Shown here: in pieces, positions 1 through 7,173 of the stretch
How positions within the stretch are numbered: position 1 is the first letter of the stretch
How the letters are laid out: every line of letters begins with the position of its first letter
Source: Deltaproteobacteria bacterium UBA5205
Lineage (GTDB): Bacteria > Desulfobacterota > Syntrophorhabdia > Syntrophorhabdales > Syntrophorhabdaceae
DNA length: 9,954 bases
Direction: 5' to 3'
Assembly (NCBI GenBank): GCA_002412715.1
Contig: DHVP01000030.1
Coordinates: 63,302-73,255 of the forward strand
Made by a program: the position numbers and the translations under genes
Notes under the pieces: generated by a model
Database searches by the model: none
The model's input: only the letters and a program-made list of their open reading frames with translations
Told to the model about the DNA's origin: nothing

Positions 1-44
1 GACGACGAAGGCAACGAAGGGAGCGCTTCGATCTGGAGCAGGAG
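1..44. other. Window edge downstream of the Crp-family gene; nothing assignable
   Basis: These 44 bases follow the stop codon of the Crp-family gene. No hairpin with a T-run, start codon with ribosome binding site, or RNA gene is visible. The plus strand stays open from base 1 to a TAG at 46-48, so the last 15 codons of a convergent gene are possible, but the piece is too short to recognise or to tell from chance. Confidence 0.3.
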
Positions 45-716
45 CTAGAAGGTTCGGGTGCCGGGGTATAGCGTATACTGCCTTCTCCGTACGCTTATAA
101 CTCCCTTTTTTACCAGTGATGCGACCATCCGGGAGACCGTTTCCCGGGAGCAACCGCAGGAATTGGCTATCTCGATCTGGGAAGGACCCCGTTCTATGAT
201 GACATAGTCCTTCATCTTTATGCCCAGTCTTGCCCCTACCTCGAGGAGGTACTTGAGGATGCGGCCTTCAACATTCAGAAAGGCAAGCCACTTGATCCGT
301 TCGTCGGCGACACGCAATCTGCCGGCAAGGACCCTGAGAATATTGACCGAAATGGAAGGGTTTTCCATGAGGAGCTTTACAAAATCGCTCCTGCGTACCA
401 CGAGAAGATCCGACGTTTCCATGGCTATGGCGTTAGCCGAACGGGGCAGGTCGTCAATGAGGGCAAGTTCACCGAAAAAACCGTCCTTTCCGATGATATC
501 GAGGACATACTCGCGTCCCTCCTCGTCGTACAGGCAGACCTTGACCCTTCCCTTGAGCACGACAAAGAGGGCGTCGCCGTTCTCACCTTCCTGGAAAATG
601 AGCTGCCCGCGTTGGTAGGAATGAACGTAGAGAATCCTGGAGATCGTCTCCAGTTCGCTTTCCTTGAGATCCGAAAAGAGGTTTACGGTTCTGAGGTTGT
701 CCGCGTACCGCTTCAT
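45..716 (-). CDS. Crp/Fnr-family transcriptional regulator
   Basis: A 223-residue cytoplasmic regulator of normal family length. Residues 10-125 form the cyclic-nucleotide-binding beta-barrel, with a GENGD turn near 44-48. The phosphate-binding cassette reads FGELAL (81-86) followed by PRSA (91-94), the arrangement that holds cAMP or cGMP in Crp. A linking helix (about 120-150) leads to a C-terminal winged helix. Its recognition helix holds SRETVSR (190-196), close to SRETVGR of E. coli Crp. There is no N-terminal cysteine cluster, so it is not an oxygen-sensing Fnr with an iron-sulfur centre. The ATG is preceded by a strong GGGGGAG-type ribosome site. Only 28 bases without a terminator separate it from alaS, so it is probably the last gene of the same transcript. 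The ligand and targets cannot be told from the sequence; a nucleotide ligand is inferred from the cassette. Confidence 0.93.
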   Translation of the reverse strand: MKRYADNLRTVNLFSDLKESELETISRILYVHSYQRGQLIFQEGENGDALFVVLKGRVKVCLYDEEGREYVLDIIGKDGFFGELALIDDLPRSANAIAMETSDLLVVRRSDFVKLLMENPSISVNILRVLAGRLRVADERIKWLAFLNVEGRILKYLLEVGARLGIKMKDYVIIERGPSQIEIANSCGCSRETVSRMVASLVKKGVISVRRRQYTLYPGTRTF

Positions 717-744
717 TTCTCCCCCGCCTTTTCATCAGATCATA

Positions 745-3378
745 CTAATTGTCGATAAATTGCACAACATTTTTGAGGGATTCCCGGACCGACGAACCCG
801 GTATGCCCCCCTGCGCGATGTTGGCTCCGCCCCCGCCCTTGCCGCCGTAATGTCCCGTGAGGCTCCCCACGATCTTGCCGGCGCTGTAGCGCTTCTGCAG
901 GTCCTTGCTGACCGATGCGACGACAAGGCCCTTGTCTTCGGCCCCTGCGGTCCCGACGACAACAACGCAGTCCTTGACCTTGGACCGGACGACGTCCGTT
1001 ACCTTCCTCAAGTCGTCCGCCGAGGCGTTTTCCATGAAGAGGGTCACGATCTTGACCCCATCCCTGTCGATGGCCTGAGCTATGGCGCCGTCGACCTTGT
1101 GGGCGACGATGTCCTGTTTGAAGCGCTCCAGTTCCTTTTCCTTGAGATTCAGTTCCGAGAGCAACCCTTCGACCCTTTCCTGGACGCGGTCGAATTCGGT
1201 ATTCGTTCTTTTGGCGATGACCCTCAGTGTGCCCTCCATCCTGCGCTTGTAGGAAAGAGCACCCTTGCCCGTCGTTGCCTCTATCCTGCGGACACCCGAT
1301 GCCAGGGAACTTTCACCGAGAATGTAAAGGCTGCCGATCTGGCCGGTGTTGGCGACGTGAGTGCCGCCGCAGAGCTCCCGCGAAAAATCGCCGATGGAGA
1401 TGACGCGCACCGTCTCGCCGTATTTTTCCTCAAAGAGGGCCGTGGCCCCTTCCCGTATGGCATCCTCCCGGCTCTTCACATCTATGACGACGGGCATGCA
1501 GTCCATGATCTTCTCATTGACGATGTCCTCCACGGCCCGTATCTGGTCTTCCTTCATCGCCTCGAAATGGGTGAAGTCAAAGCGCATCCTGCCGGCCTCC
1601 ACCAGCGAGCCCGACTGCTTGACGTGGTCGCCGAGAACACGCCTTAGCGCATACTGGAGCAGGTGCGTAGCCGTATGGTTCCTCGACACTCCCTTGCGCT
1701 TGTCTTCATCGACCGCAAGCGACACCCTGTCGCCCCGATGCAGCACACCCTTTTCGACAACCACCCGGTGGGCGAAGAGGTCTTCTTTTACTTTGGCCAC
1801 GCCGACGACCCGTGCCTTTGAATCGCCCGCTGAAAGGGCAATCACACCCGAATCGTCCACCTGTCCGCCGCTTTCGGCGTAAAAGGGCGTCCTGTCGAAA
1901 AAGAGTTCGCCTTCTTCGTCTTCAGAAACCTCATCCACCGTTTCATTGCCCACAAGGATCGCCTGGATGACAGCTTCATCCTTCAATGTGCCGTATCCGG
2001 TGAAGGCACTTGCCAGGCCTTGGCCGAGAATGGCAAGGTGCCCCTCGTTCCACTCTTCTCCCTTGATCTTCGAACCCGTCTTTGATCGAACCTTCTGTTC
2101 CGCCAGGGCCTTCTCGAACCCATCCTTGTCTATTCCAAGACCGTCTTCCCCGGCCATGTCCATCGTTATGTCGACGGGAAAGCCGTAGGTATCATAGAGT
2201 TTGTAAATTAGTTCGCCGGGTATCACGGTACTGCCCTTCTTTTTCAGGTCTTCGGTGAACTCCTCGTAGAGCTTCATCCCCATCCCCAGGGTTTCGATGA
2301 ACCTTTCCTCCTCGCCCCGGATGACCCGTACGATATAGGAATGGTTGTTTTTTACATCGGGATAGGCGTCTTCCATGATGTCGACGACGCTCTTCGAAAG
2401 ATCGTGGAGAAACTCCTTTTGTATCCCCAGCTTCCTGCCGTAACGCAGCGCCCGGCGTATGATCCTCCTCAGTACATAGCCCCTGCCGTCCTTCGAGGGG
2501 AGGGTGCCGTCATTTATGATGAATGTGGCGCCCCGTGCGTGGTCGGCGATGACCCTGATGGCGATGTCGTTCTTTTCGTTTTCACCGTAGGCGCAGCCTG
2601 CGATGTCCTCGATACGCCTGATGATGGGGACGAAGAGGTCCGTATCGTAGTTGCCGATCTTGCCCTGCATGATGGATGTGACGCGCTCGAGCCCCATGCC
2701 GGTGTCGATGGAGGGTTTCGGAAGCTTTTTCATCTGTCCGTCGGCACTGCGGTCAAACTCCATGAAGACGAGGTTCCATATTTCCAGAAAGCGGTCGCAG
2801 TCGCATCCGACGGCGCAGTCCGGCTTGCCGCACCCCACGTTCTCTCCGAGGTCGTAGAGGATCTCCGAGCAGGGTCCGCAGGGACCCTCGTCGCCCATGG
2901 ACCAGAAATTGTCCTTCTCGTCGAGTCTTACTATCCTTTCCGGCCTCACACCGGTCTTTTTCCACAGTTCCTCGGCCTCGTTGTCTTCACGAAAGACCGT
3001 TATCCACATCTTTGACTCGTCGAGCCCGAGTTCTTTGGTCAGAAACTCCCAGGCATAGGCGATAGCGTCCTTCTTGAAGTAGTCCCCGAAGGAGAAGTTG
3101 CCGAGCATCTCAAAAAAGGTGTGATGCCTCAGAGTCTTGCCGATATTATCGAGGTCGTTATGCTTGCCCCCGGCCCTGACACATTTCTGGCATGATGTCG
3201 CCCGGATATAAGGCCTCTTTTCGATGCCGAGAAAAAGGTTCTTGAACTGGACCATTCCGGCGTTCACAAAAAGAAGCGAGGGGTCTTTTTCCGGCAGCAG
3301 CGCCGAACTGGGCACTACCGTATGGCCGTTGCGTGCAAAGTATTCCAGGAATTTACTTCTGATCTGTCGCGATGTCAC
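745..3378 (-). CDS. alaS: Alanine--tRNA ligase
   Basis: AlaS charges tRNA-Ala with alanine in the cytoplasm and hydrolyses mischarged Ser- or Gly-tRNA-Ala. The 877 residues match the full family length (E. coli 876). The class II catalytic core spans about 1-250 (RATSCQKCVRAGGKHNDLDN at 59-78), with a cysteine-rich insert at 183-194 (C183, C188, C192, C194). The tRNA-recognition region follows to about 450. The editing domain has the zinc motif HTATH (H568, H572) and CGGTH (C670, H674), spaced as in E. coli. Residues 725-765 look like a coiled coil, and the C-terminal C-Ala domain ends in a glycine-rich GGKGGGGANIAQGG stretch (845-858). Translation starts at GTG (3376-3378) behind an AGGGAG site, giving an N-terminus that aligns with known AlaS (RSKFLEYFARNGH). 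The start lies 26 bases inside the end of recA, which implies translational coupling. No recX intervenes. Confidence 0.99.
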   Translation of the reverse strand: MTSRQIRSKFLEYFARNGHTVVPSSALLPEKDPSLLFVNAGMVQFKNLFLGIEKRPYIRATSCQKCVRAGGKHNDLDNIGKTLRHHTFFEMLGNFSFGDYFKKDAIAYAWEFLTKELGLDESKMWITVFREDNEAEELWKKTGVRPERIVRLDEKDNFWSMGDEGPCGPCSEILYDLGENVGCGKPDCAVGCDCDRFLEIWNLVFMEFDRSADGQMKKLPKPSIDTGMGLERVTSIMQGKIGNYDTDLFVPIIRRIEDIAGCAYGENEKNDIAIRVIADHARGATFIINDGTLPSKDGRGYVLRRIIRRALRYGRKLGIQKEFLHDLSKSVVDIMEDAYPDVKNNHSYIVRVIRGEEERFIETLGMGMKLYEEFTEDLKKKGSTVIPGELIYKLYDTYGFPVDITMDMAGEDGLGIDKDGFEKALAEQKVRSKTGSKIKGEEWNEGHLAILGQGLASAFTGYGTLKDEAVIQAILVGNETVDEVSEDEEGELFFDRTPFYAESGGQVDDSGVIALSAGDSKARVVGVAKVKEDLFAHRVVVEKGVLHRGDRVSLAVDEDKRKGVSRNHTATHLLQYALRRVLGDHVKQSGSLVEAGRMRFDFTHFEAMKEDQIRAVEDIVNEKIMDCMPVVIDVKSREDAIREGATALFEEKYGETVRVISIGDFSRELCGGTHVANTGQIGSLYILGESSLASGVRRIEATTGKGALSYKRRMEGTLRVIAKRTNTEFDRVQERVEGLLSELNLKEKELERFKQDIVAHKVDGAIAQAIDRDGVKIVTLFMENASADDLRKVTDVVRSKVKDCVVVVGTAGAEDKGLVVASVSKDLQKRYSAGKIVGSLTGHYGGKGGGGANIAQGGIPGSSVRESLKNVVQFIDN

Positions 3379-4417
3379 CCGTCTCTCCCTTTTTCAGCCC
3401 CACCTGTATCAGGATCTTCTCTTCGACTTCCTTCATCGTTTCGGGGTGGGCCTTCAGATACTCCTTTGCGTTCTCCCGGCCCTGACCGATCCTCGAATCT
3501 CCGTAGGAGTACCATGTCCCCGCTTTCTCCACGATGCCCATCTCCACTGCGAGGTCGATAACGTCTCCCTCGCGGGATATACCTTCACCAAATATGATGT
3601 CAAACTCGACTTCTCTGAAAGGTGGTGCAAGTTTGTTTTTTACGATTTTTACCCGCGTCCTCGAGCCTATGACCTCCTGCCCATCCTTTATCGCCGCAAT
3701 CCTCCTGATGTCGAGGCGCACCGAGGCATAGAATTTGAGGGCATTGCCGCCCGTCGTGGTCTCGGGATTTCCGAACATGATCCCGATCTTGTGACGGATC
3801 TGGTTTATGAAGATGACCGTGGTCATCGATTTGCTGGTGATAGCGGTGAGCTTCCGCAGGGCCTGCGACATGAGCCGCGCCTGAAGGCCCATGTGGGAAT
3901 CGCCCATTTCCCCTTCGATCTCGGCCCTGGGCACCAGAGCGGCAACGGAGTCGACAACGACAATGTCCACACCGCCGCTGCGCACGAGTATCTCGCTGAT
4001 CTCGAGGGCCTGCTCTCCTGTATCGGGCTGTGATATGAGAAGGTCGTCCGTGTTGACGCCGAGCCTTTTTGCGTAGCTTACATCCAGGGCATGCTCGGCA
4101 TCGATGAAAGCCGCGGCACCTCCCACCTTCTGGGTCTCGGCGACCACCTGAAGCGCCAGGGTCGTCTTGCCCGACGCCTCGGGCCCGTAGATCTCGATGA
4201 CCCTGCCCCGAGGGATACCGCCGATGCCAAGGGCAAGATCGAGGGCGATGGACCCCGTGGAAACGACGGGGACAGCCTCAATGGCTTTCCCTCCGAGCTT
4301 CATGATGGCGCCTTTGCCGAAGAGCTTTTCTATCTGAGATACAGCCATGTCTATGGCCTTGCCTTTGTTCTCCTCTTCTTTCACGTCGACGCCTCCCTTC
4401 TGGGTTTTCGGGTTCAT
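3353..4417 (-). CDS. recA: Recombinase RecA
   Basis: RecA forms ATP-dependent filaments on single-stranded DNA, carries out strand exchange and stimulates LexA self-cleavage. The product is 354 residues, typical length. Visible elements: Walker A GPEASGKTT (78-86), Walker B VVVDS (153-157), and the region running from NQIR (205-208) through the DNA-binding L2 loop with FGNPETTTGG (215-224). The C-terminal domain carries KAHPETMKEVEEKI (322-335). The tail is short and only mildly acidic compared with E. coli. The ATG at 4417 follows a strong AAAGGAGAGAG site. It is separated from thpR by 70 bases, the second largest gap inside the cluster, which contains a 12-bp palindrome that could be an operator. 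Its 3' end overlaps alaS by 26 bases. Independent SOS-type regulation from the upstream gap is plausible but not demonstrated. Confidence 0.99.
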   Translation of the reverse strand: MNPKTQKGGVDVKEEENKGKAIDMAVSQIEKLFGKGAIMKLGGKAIEAVPVVSTGSIALDLALGIGGIPRGRVIEIYGPEASGKTTLALQVVAETQKVGGAAAFIDAEHALDVSYAKRLGVNTDDLLISQPDTGEQALEISEILVRSGGVDIVVVDSVAALVPRAEIEGEMGDSHMGLQARLMSQALRKLTAITSKSMTTVIFINQIRHKIGIMFGNPETTTGGNALKFYASVRLDIRRIAAIKDGQEVIGSRTRVKIVKNKLAPPFREVEFDIIFGEGISREGDVIDLAVEMGIVEKAGTWYSYGDSRIGQGRENAKEYLKAHPETMKEVEEKILIQVGLKKGETGDIATDQK

Positions 4418-4435
4418 CTCTCTCCTTTATGGTGT

Positions 4436-4447
4436 CCCTTGCAAGGG
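4436..4447. promoter_or_regulatory. Perfect 12-bp palindrome upstream of recA (candidate operator)
   Basis: CCCTTGCAAGGG reads the same on both strands. It sits 18 bases upstream of the recA start codon, immediately before the ribosome binding site, in the only non-coding stretch between thpR and recA. The position suits a repressor site, and recA is commonly controlled by LexA. The motif does not match the E. coli (CTG-N10-CAG), Gram-positive (GAAC-N4-GTTC) or Geobacter-type (GGTT-N-ACC) LexA boxes, so LexA binding is conjecture. I could not assign convincing -35 and -10 boxes next to it. Confidence 0.35.
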
Positions 4448-4487
4448 TTCTTTATTTCGTTCCGCCATCCCGCCGGTGTTTCACGCT

Positions 4488-5036
4488 TCAGGTGGCCGCG
4501 CCCAGCTTTATCTCAAAAAGAGGCTCGTACACTGCCCCTTCCCTTCCGAGGATGCTTTTGAAAAGAACGATACGCTCAATTGCAAACCGTGGGCATTCCA
4601 GCGAGACGACGTCTCTGGCCAAAAGCGGCGCGGGCGTTTTCACCCTCCCGAAGGTGATATGGGGAGTGAAGCCCCTTTTCTCTCTATCGTAGCCCAGGAC
4701 TGTGAGACGGTTCTCTATATCATGGTATATCGAGCGAATGATGTCAACTCCTTCGTCGATGGTCGCGACAATGACCCGGGGACGCCCTTTATCGGGAAAT
4801 GCATCGATGCTTTTCAAGGATGCCTGGATACGATCGTAGGGTCCGCACGCCGCCAGAATGTCTTTTATCTCCTGTACCCTCGCCTCGGATATCTCTCCGA
4901 AGAACCTGATGGTTATGTGCTGTCCTTCGGGTTTTACCCACCTGACACCGGGAAGGGTCTTCGCCATCACTTTCGACACCTTTGACAGGTATTCCTTGAT
5001 GTCTGCAGGGATCTCAAAGGCCAGAAACGATCTCAT
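4488..5036 (-). CDS. thpR: RNA 2',3'-cyclic phosphodiesterase (2H family, LigT-like)
   Basis: A member of the 2H phosphoesterase family that opens 2',3'-cyclic phosphate ends of RNA; E. coli ThpR (LigT) also shows 2'-5' RNA ligase activity in vitro. The 182 residues are normal length. Both catalytic HxT motifs are intact: HITI (H40, T42) and HITF (H126, T128), the latter within TPHITFGRVK. The N-terminus MRSFLAFEIP and the late LFKSILGREGAVYEPL segment are characteristic of the family. The start ATG shares an ATGA overlap with the cinA stop and follows a GGAGGG site seven bases upstream, so it is translationally coupled to cinA. The physiological substrate in bacteria is poorly defined; a role in processing RNA or tRNA ends is inferred from the family. 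Confidence 0.95.
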   Translation of the reverse strand: MRSFLAFEIPADIKEYLSKVSKVMAKTLPGVRWVKPEGQHITIRFFGEISEARVQEIKDILAACGPYDRIQASLKSIDAFPDKGRPRVIVATIDEGVDIIRSIYHDIENRLTVLGYDREKRGFTPHITFGRVKTPAPLLARDVVSLECPRFAIERIVLFKSILGREGAVYEPLFEIKLGAAT

Positions 5037-5515
5037 TTCTCAACCCTCCCCTCAAGGTGATCGAGAACAAAGGCAAGCGCTTCGTCGGCCGAATGTTTTC
5101 TGATCTTCGATCTCGTCCCCGTGAAATGGCACCTGCGAACGGAAGTCTTTGCCTTCGTCGCCACTGCGATAAAGACCGTCCCCACCGGTTTATCGGGTGT
5201 GCCGCCGGTCGGCCCGGCTATACCGGTCACCGCCACGGCCACGTCGGCCTTCATTTTATTCATCGCCCCCCGGGCCATTGCCGTCGCGGTTTCGGCGCTG
5301 ACGGCGCCGTGCTTCTCTATGAGCCCGGCGGGGACGCCGATCAGAAGCGTTTTGGCCCTGTTGCTGTAAGTGACGAAACCACCCTCAAAATATCCTGATG
5401 CGCCGGATACGTCCGTGATGCGGCGGGCAATGAGGCCGCCGGTACAGGATTCAGCGGTCGCAAGACTGAGCCCCCTTGCCACAAGCACCTTGCCCAATGC
5501 CTTCTCCAGTTTCAT
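5033..5515 (-). CDS. pncC: CinA C-terminal domain protein, nicotinamide-nucleotide amidohydrolase type
   Basis: Standalone CinA C-terminal domain (160 residues). The family converts nicotinamide mononucleotide (NMN) to nicotinate mononucleotide and ammonia, salvaging NMN released for example by NAD-dependent DNA ligase. The signature AESCTGG is at 21-27, YSNRAK at 50-55 and TGIAGPTGG at 97-105, with the closing FTGTR...R...A..AL helix at 131-147. The N-terminal MoCF-like domain of full-length CinA (about 400 residues) is absent, so this is the short PncC form. The frame is open upstream to 5713, but the extension is arginine-rich and antisense-like and lies inside pgpA. I chose the ATG at 5515 because it overlaps the pgpA stop as ATGA, has a GAGG site five bases upstream, and gives the family N-terminus. 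Location just before thpR and recA follows a common bacterial cinA-recA association. Confidence 0.94.
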   Translation of the reverse strand: MKLEKALGKVLVARGLSLATAESCTGGLIARRITDVSGASGYFEGGFVTYSNRAKTLLIGVPAGLIEKHGAVSAETATAMARGAMNKMKADVAVAVTGIAGPTGGTPDKPVGTVFIAVATKAKTSVRRCHFTGTRSKIRKHSADEALAFVLDHLEGRVEK

Positions 5516-5964
5516 GCAAACCTCGTCCATGCGAGAATAAGGATACTCGCGAATATCCCGGCGACAACGTCGTCCGCCACGACGCCGTAACCGCCTCGCA
5601 GTTTTTCCATCCGGTTTATCGGAAAGGGTTTGAGAATATCGAAGACACGGAACAGAACAAAGGCGGCGATCACATTCAAGAGCGTAGCCTTGTGGCCTGC
5701 CATGGCGACGCACATCCCGGCGAATTCATCGATGACTATATGACCGGGGTCTTCACCCTCATACCGTTCCATGTTGACAGACCCGACTGCGAAGATTACG
5801 CAGGCGACGGCGAAGATGACGCTGCCGAAGACCGCCGGGAAAAAATAGATCAGTGCCGCGGCGGCAAAGGACGCGAAGGTTCCCGGTGCGAAGGGGATGC
5901 GGCCCACGAAACAGCAGGTGTTGAAGAAAGAGAGGATACTGTCAATCAGTCTTCTTTTGACCAT
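5512..5964 (-). CDS. pgpA: Phosphatidylglycerophosphatase A
   Basis: Inner-membrane lipid phosphatase that converts phosphatidylglycerol-phosphate to phosphatidylglycerol, the last step of PG synthesis. In the 150-residue form used here, PFAPGTFAS (24-32) matches the family's N-terminal PGT motif. The acidic active-site segment DPGHIVIDEFAG lies at 72-83, FRVFDILKPFP at 105-115, and GYGVVADDVVAG at 125-136. About four hydrophobic segments are seen (roughly 31-43, 47-62, 84-105 and 133-148). The start is uncertain. ATG 5964 overlaps the hisI end by 23 bases, while an in-frame ATG at 6012 adds 16 basic residues and overlaps by 71. Neither has a good ribosome site; I prefer 5964 because the longer form adds only non-conserved charged residues. 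The gene ends in an ATGA overlap with cinA. Confidence 0.93.
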   Translation of the reverse strand: MVKRRLIDSILSFFNTCCFVGRIPFAPGTFASFAAAALIYFFPAVFGSVIFAVACVIFAVGSVNMERYEGEDPGHIVIDEFAGMCVAMAGHKATLLNVIAAFVLFRVFDILKPFPINRMEKLRGGYGVVADDVVAGIFASILILAWTRFA

Positions 5965-6322
5965 AGACGTCTTTTTCGTCAAAGACTTTCTTTCCGACAA
6001 TCTTCCATCCATCCGCCCACGCGCGATAAAAGCAGCTCCAGAAACCGGTGTGACAGGCGGCTACCTTCTGGTTCACAAGAAGAAGGATCGTGTCATTGTC
6101 GCAATCTATGAGAATCTCTCTTACGTCCTGGGTATGGCCCGAGGTCTCGCCTTTGAACCAGAGCTTCTGCCGTGATCTCGAATAGTAATGGGCCTTTTTT
6201 GTCTTTATCGTCAGTTCCAGGGCCTCTTTGTTCATATAGGCAACCATGAGAACGTCCTTTGAATTCGCGTCCTGCACGACAGCGGGCATAAGTCCTTTTT
6301 CATCCCATTTCAGATCATCCAT
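5942..6322 (-). CDS. hisI: Phosphoribosyl-AMP cyclohydrolase
   Basis: Catalyses the third step of histidine synthesis, hydrolytic opening of the adenine ring of phosphoribosyl-AMP to give ProFAR, the substrate of HisA. The 126 residues correspond to the single-domain enzyme, without a fused HisE pyrophosphohydrolase domain. Motifs: SRSRQKLWFKGETSGHTQ (48-65); DCDND (73-77), whose aspartates bind magnesium and whose C74 is a zinc ligand; and ACHTGFWSCF (89-98), which brings the other two zinc cysteines, C90 and C97. The ATG has an excellent AAGGAG site five bases upstream. A 92-base gap separates it from hisF, the larger of the two non-coding gaps inside the cluster. HisE is not in the window, so the preceding enzyme must be encoded elsewhere. 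Confidence 0.97.
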   Translation of the reverse strand: MDDLKWDEKGLMPAVVQDANSKDVLMVAYMNKEALELTIKTKKAHYYSRSRQKLWFKGETSGHTQDVREILIDCDNDTILLLVNQKVAACHTGFWSCFYRAWADGWKIVGKKVFDEKDVYGQKKTD

Positions 6323-6414
6323 GGCAACTCCTTGTTTCCCATACTATTACTTTATCGTTCCTGTTTTCGGTCGATATTTTTCTGCCCTCGGGCGTCGACG
6401 CATCGATCGCAGGT
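6323..6414. other. Gap between hisF and hisI, with a 10-bp palindrome
   Basis: This 92-base gap holds the strong hisI ribosome site at its left end and a perfect 10-bp palindrome, GCGTCGACGC, at 6392-6401 just after the hisF stop. I see no T-run after a stem, so it is not a clear terminator, and no convincing -35/-10 pair. An 18-codon reading frame starting in this gap lacks a ribosome site and was not called. Confidence 0.4.
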
Positions 6415-7173
6415 CTACAATCTGACGTTGACCCCGCGGTCCCGAAGGTATCTCTTCGCATCGACGACGGTAAATTCACGGTAATGGAATATCGATGCCG
6501 CAAGGACCGCATCCGCTTTTGCGAGGGTGAGCCCGTCATAGAGGTGCTCCAGCGTCCCCACGCCGCCTGAGGCGATGACGGGGATGTTCACCGATTCGGC
6601 GATGGTCCCTGTCAGCTCGATGTCGAAACCGATTTTTGTCCCATCCCTGTCCATGCTGGTAAGCAATATCTCGCCGGCGCCAAGTTCTTCCACTTTCTTC
6701 GCCCAGCTGACGGCGTCGATACCCGTCGGTTTTCGGCCTCCGTAGGTGTAGACCTCAAAACCGCCTCCCTGGCGCCTTTTTGCGTCAATGGCCACACAAA
6801 TACACTGGCTTCCGAAGATCGCGCTCGATTCCCTGACAAATTCGGGGTTCTCGACCGCGGTCGTGTTTACCGTCACCTTGTCGGCCCCGGCGCGGAGGAT
6901 GTCCCGGATATCATTTATGGAGCGTATACCTCCCCCTACGGTAAGGGGCATGAAGACCTCATGAGACACCCGCTCGACGACGTCGATGATGGTTCTTCTT
7001 TTCTCATGGGAAGCGGTGATGTCGAGAAAGCACAGTTCATCCGCCAGCTGCTCCTCGTAGGCCTTCGCATTCTCCACGGGGTCGCCGGCGTCCCTGAGCT
7101 CGAGAAAATTGGTCCCTTTTACAACCCTGCCCTCCATTACGTCAAGACAGGGTATGATTCTTTTAGTCAGCAT
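6415..7173 (-). CDS. hisF: Imidazole glycerol phosphate synthase cyclase subunit
   Basis: HisF is the (beta-alpha)8-barrel cyclase half of imidazole glycerol phosphate synthase. With ammonia delivered by the glutaminase HisH it converts PRFAR to imidazole glycerol phosphate and AICAR. The 252 residues are full length. Both catalytic aspartates occupy the canonical positions, D11 in RIIPCLDV and D130 in CVAIDAKR. Phosphate-binding segments are seen in VGGGIRS (79-85) and IASGGVG, and the C-terminus GVNVRL is typical. The start ATG lies 11 bases inside hisA with a GAGGAGG site nine bases upstream, indicating coupling. HisH, the required partner, is not in the window. Confidence 0.99.
   Translation of the reverse strand: MLTKRIIPCLDVMEGRVVKGTNFLELRDAGDPVENAKAYEEQLADELCFLDITASHEKRRTIIDVVERVSHEVFMPLTVGGGIRSINDIRDILRAGADKVTVNTTAVENPEFVRESSAIFGSQCICVAIDAKRRQGGGFEVYTYGGRKPTGIDAVSWAKKVEELGAGEILLTSMDRDGTKIGFDIELTGTIAESVNIPVIASGGVGTLEHLYDGLTLAKADAVLAASIFHYREFTVVDAKRYLRDRGVNVRL

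Noticed and set aside
664..1647. Long plus-strand open frame (327 codons) opposite alaS
   Set aside because: It mirrors alaS, whose product is full length with all motifs. The antisense translation has no recognisable domain or ribosome site and is the kind of frame that G+C-rich codon use produces.
2341..3015. Plus-strand open frame (224 codons) opposite the AlaS core
   Set aside because: It lies antisense to conserved AlaS catalytic sequence and shows no family features.
3224..4033. Plus-strand open frame (269 codons) across the recA-alaS junction
   Set aside because: It is antisense to two certain genes and has no domain or start signal.
4436..4447. Known LexA box before recA
   Set aside because: The palindrome does not fit the E. 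coli, Gram-positive or Geobacter-type consensus, so it is reported only as an unassigned candidate operator.
5516..5713. N-terminal extension of the CinA-domain protein
   Set aside because: The added 66 residues are arginine-rich, lie wholly inside pgpA and are not part of the family. The ATGA-coupled start at 5515 with its GAGG site is better.
5965..6012. Longer pgpA start at 6012
   Set aside because: It adds 16 charged, non-conserved residues, extends the overlap with hisI to 71 bases and has no better ribosome site. It is kept only as an alternative.
6345..6401. Small 18-codon frame in the hisF-hisI gap
   Set aside because: There is no ribosome site, the composition is arginine- and lysine-rich, and nothing supports translation.
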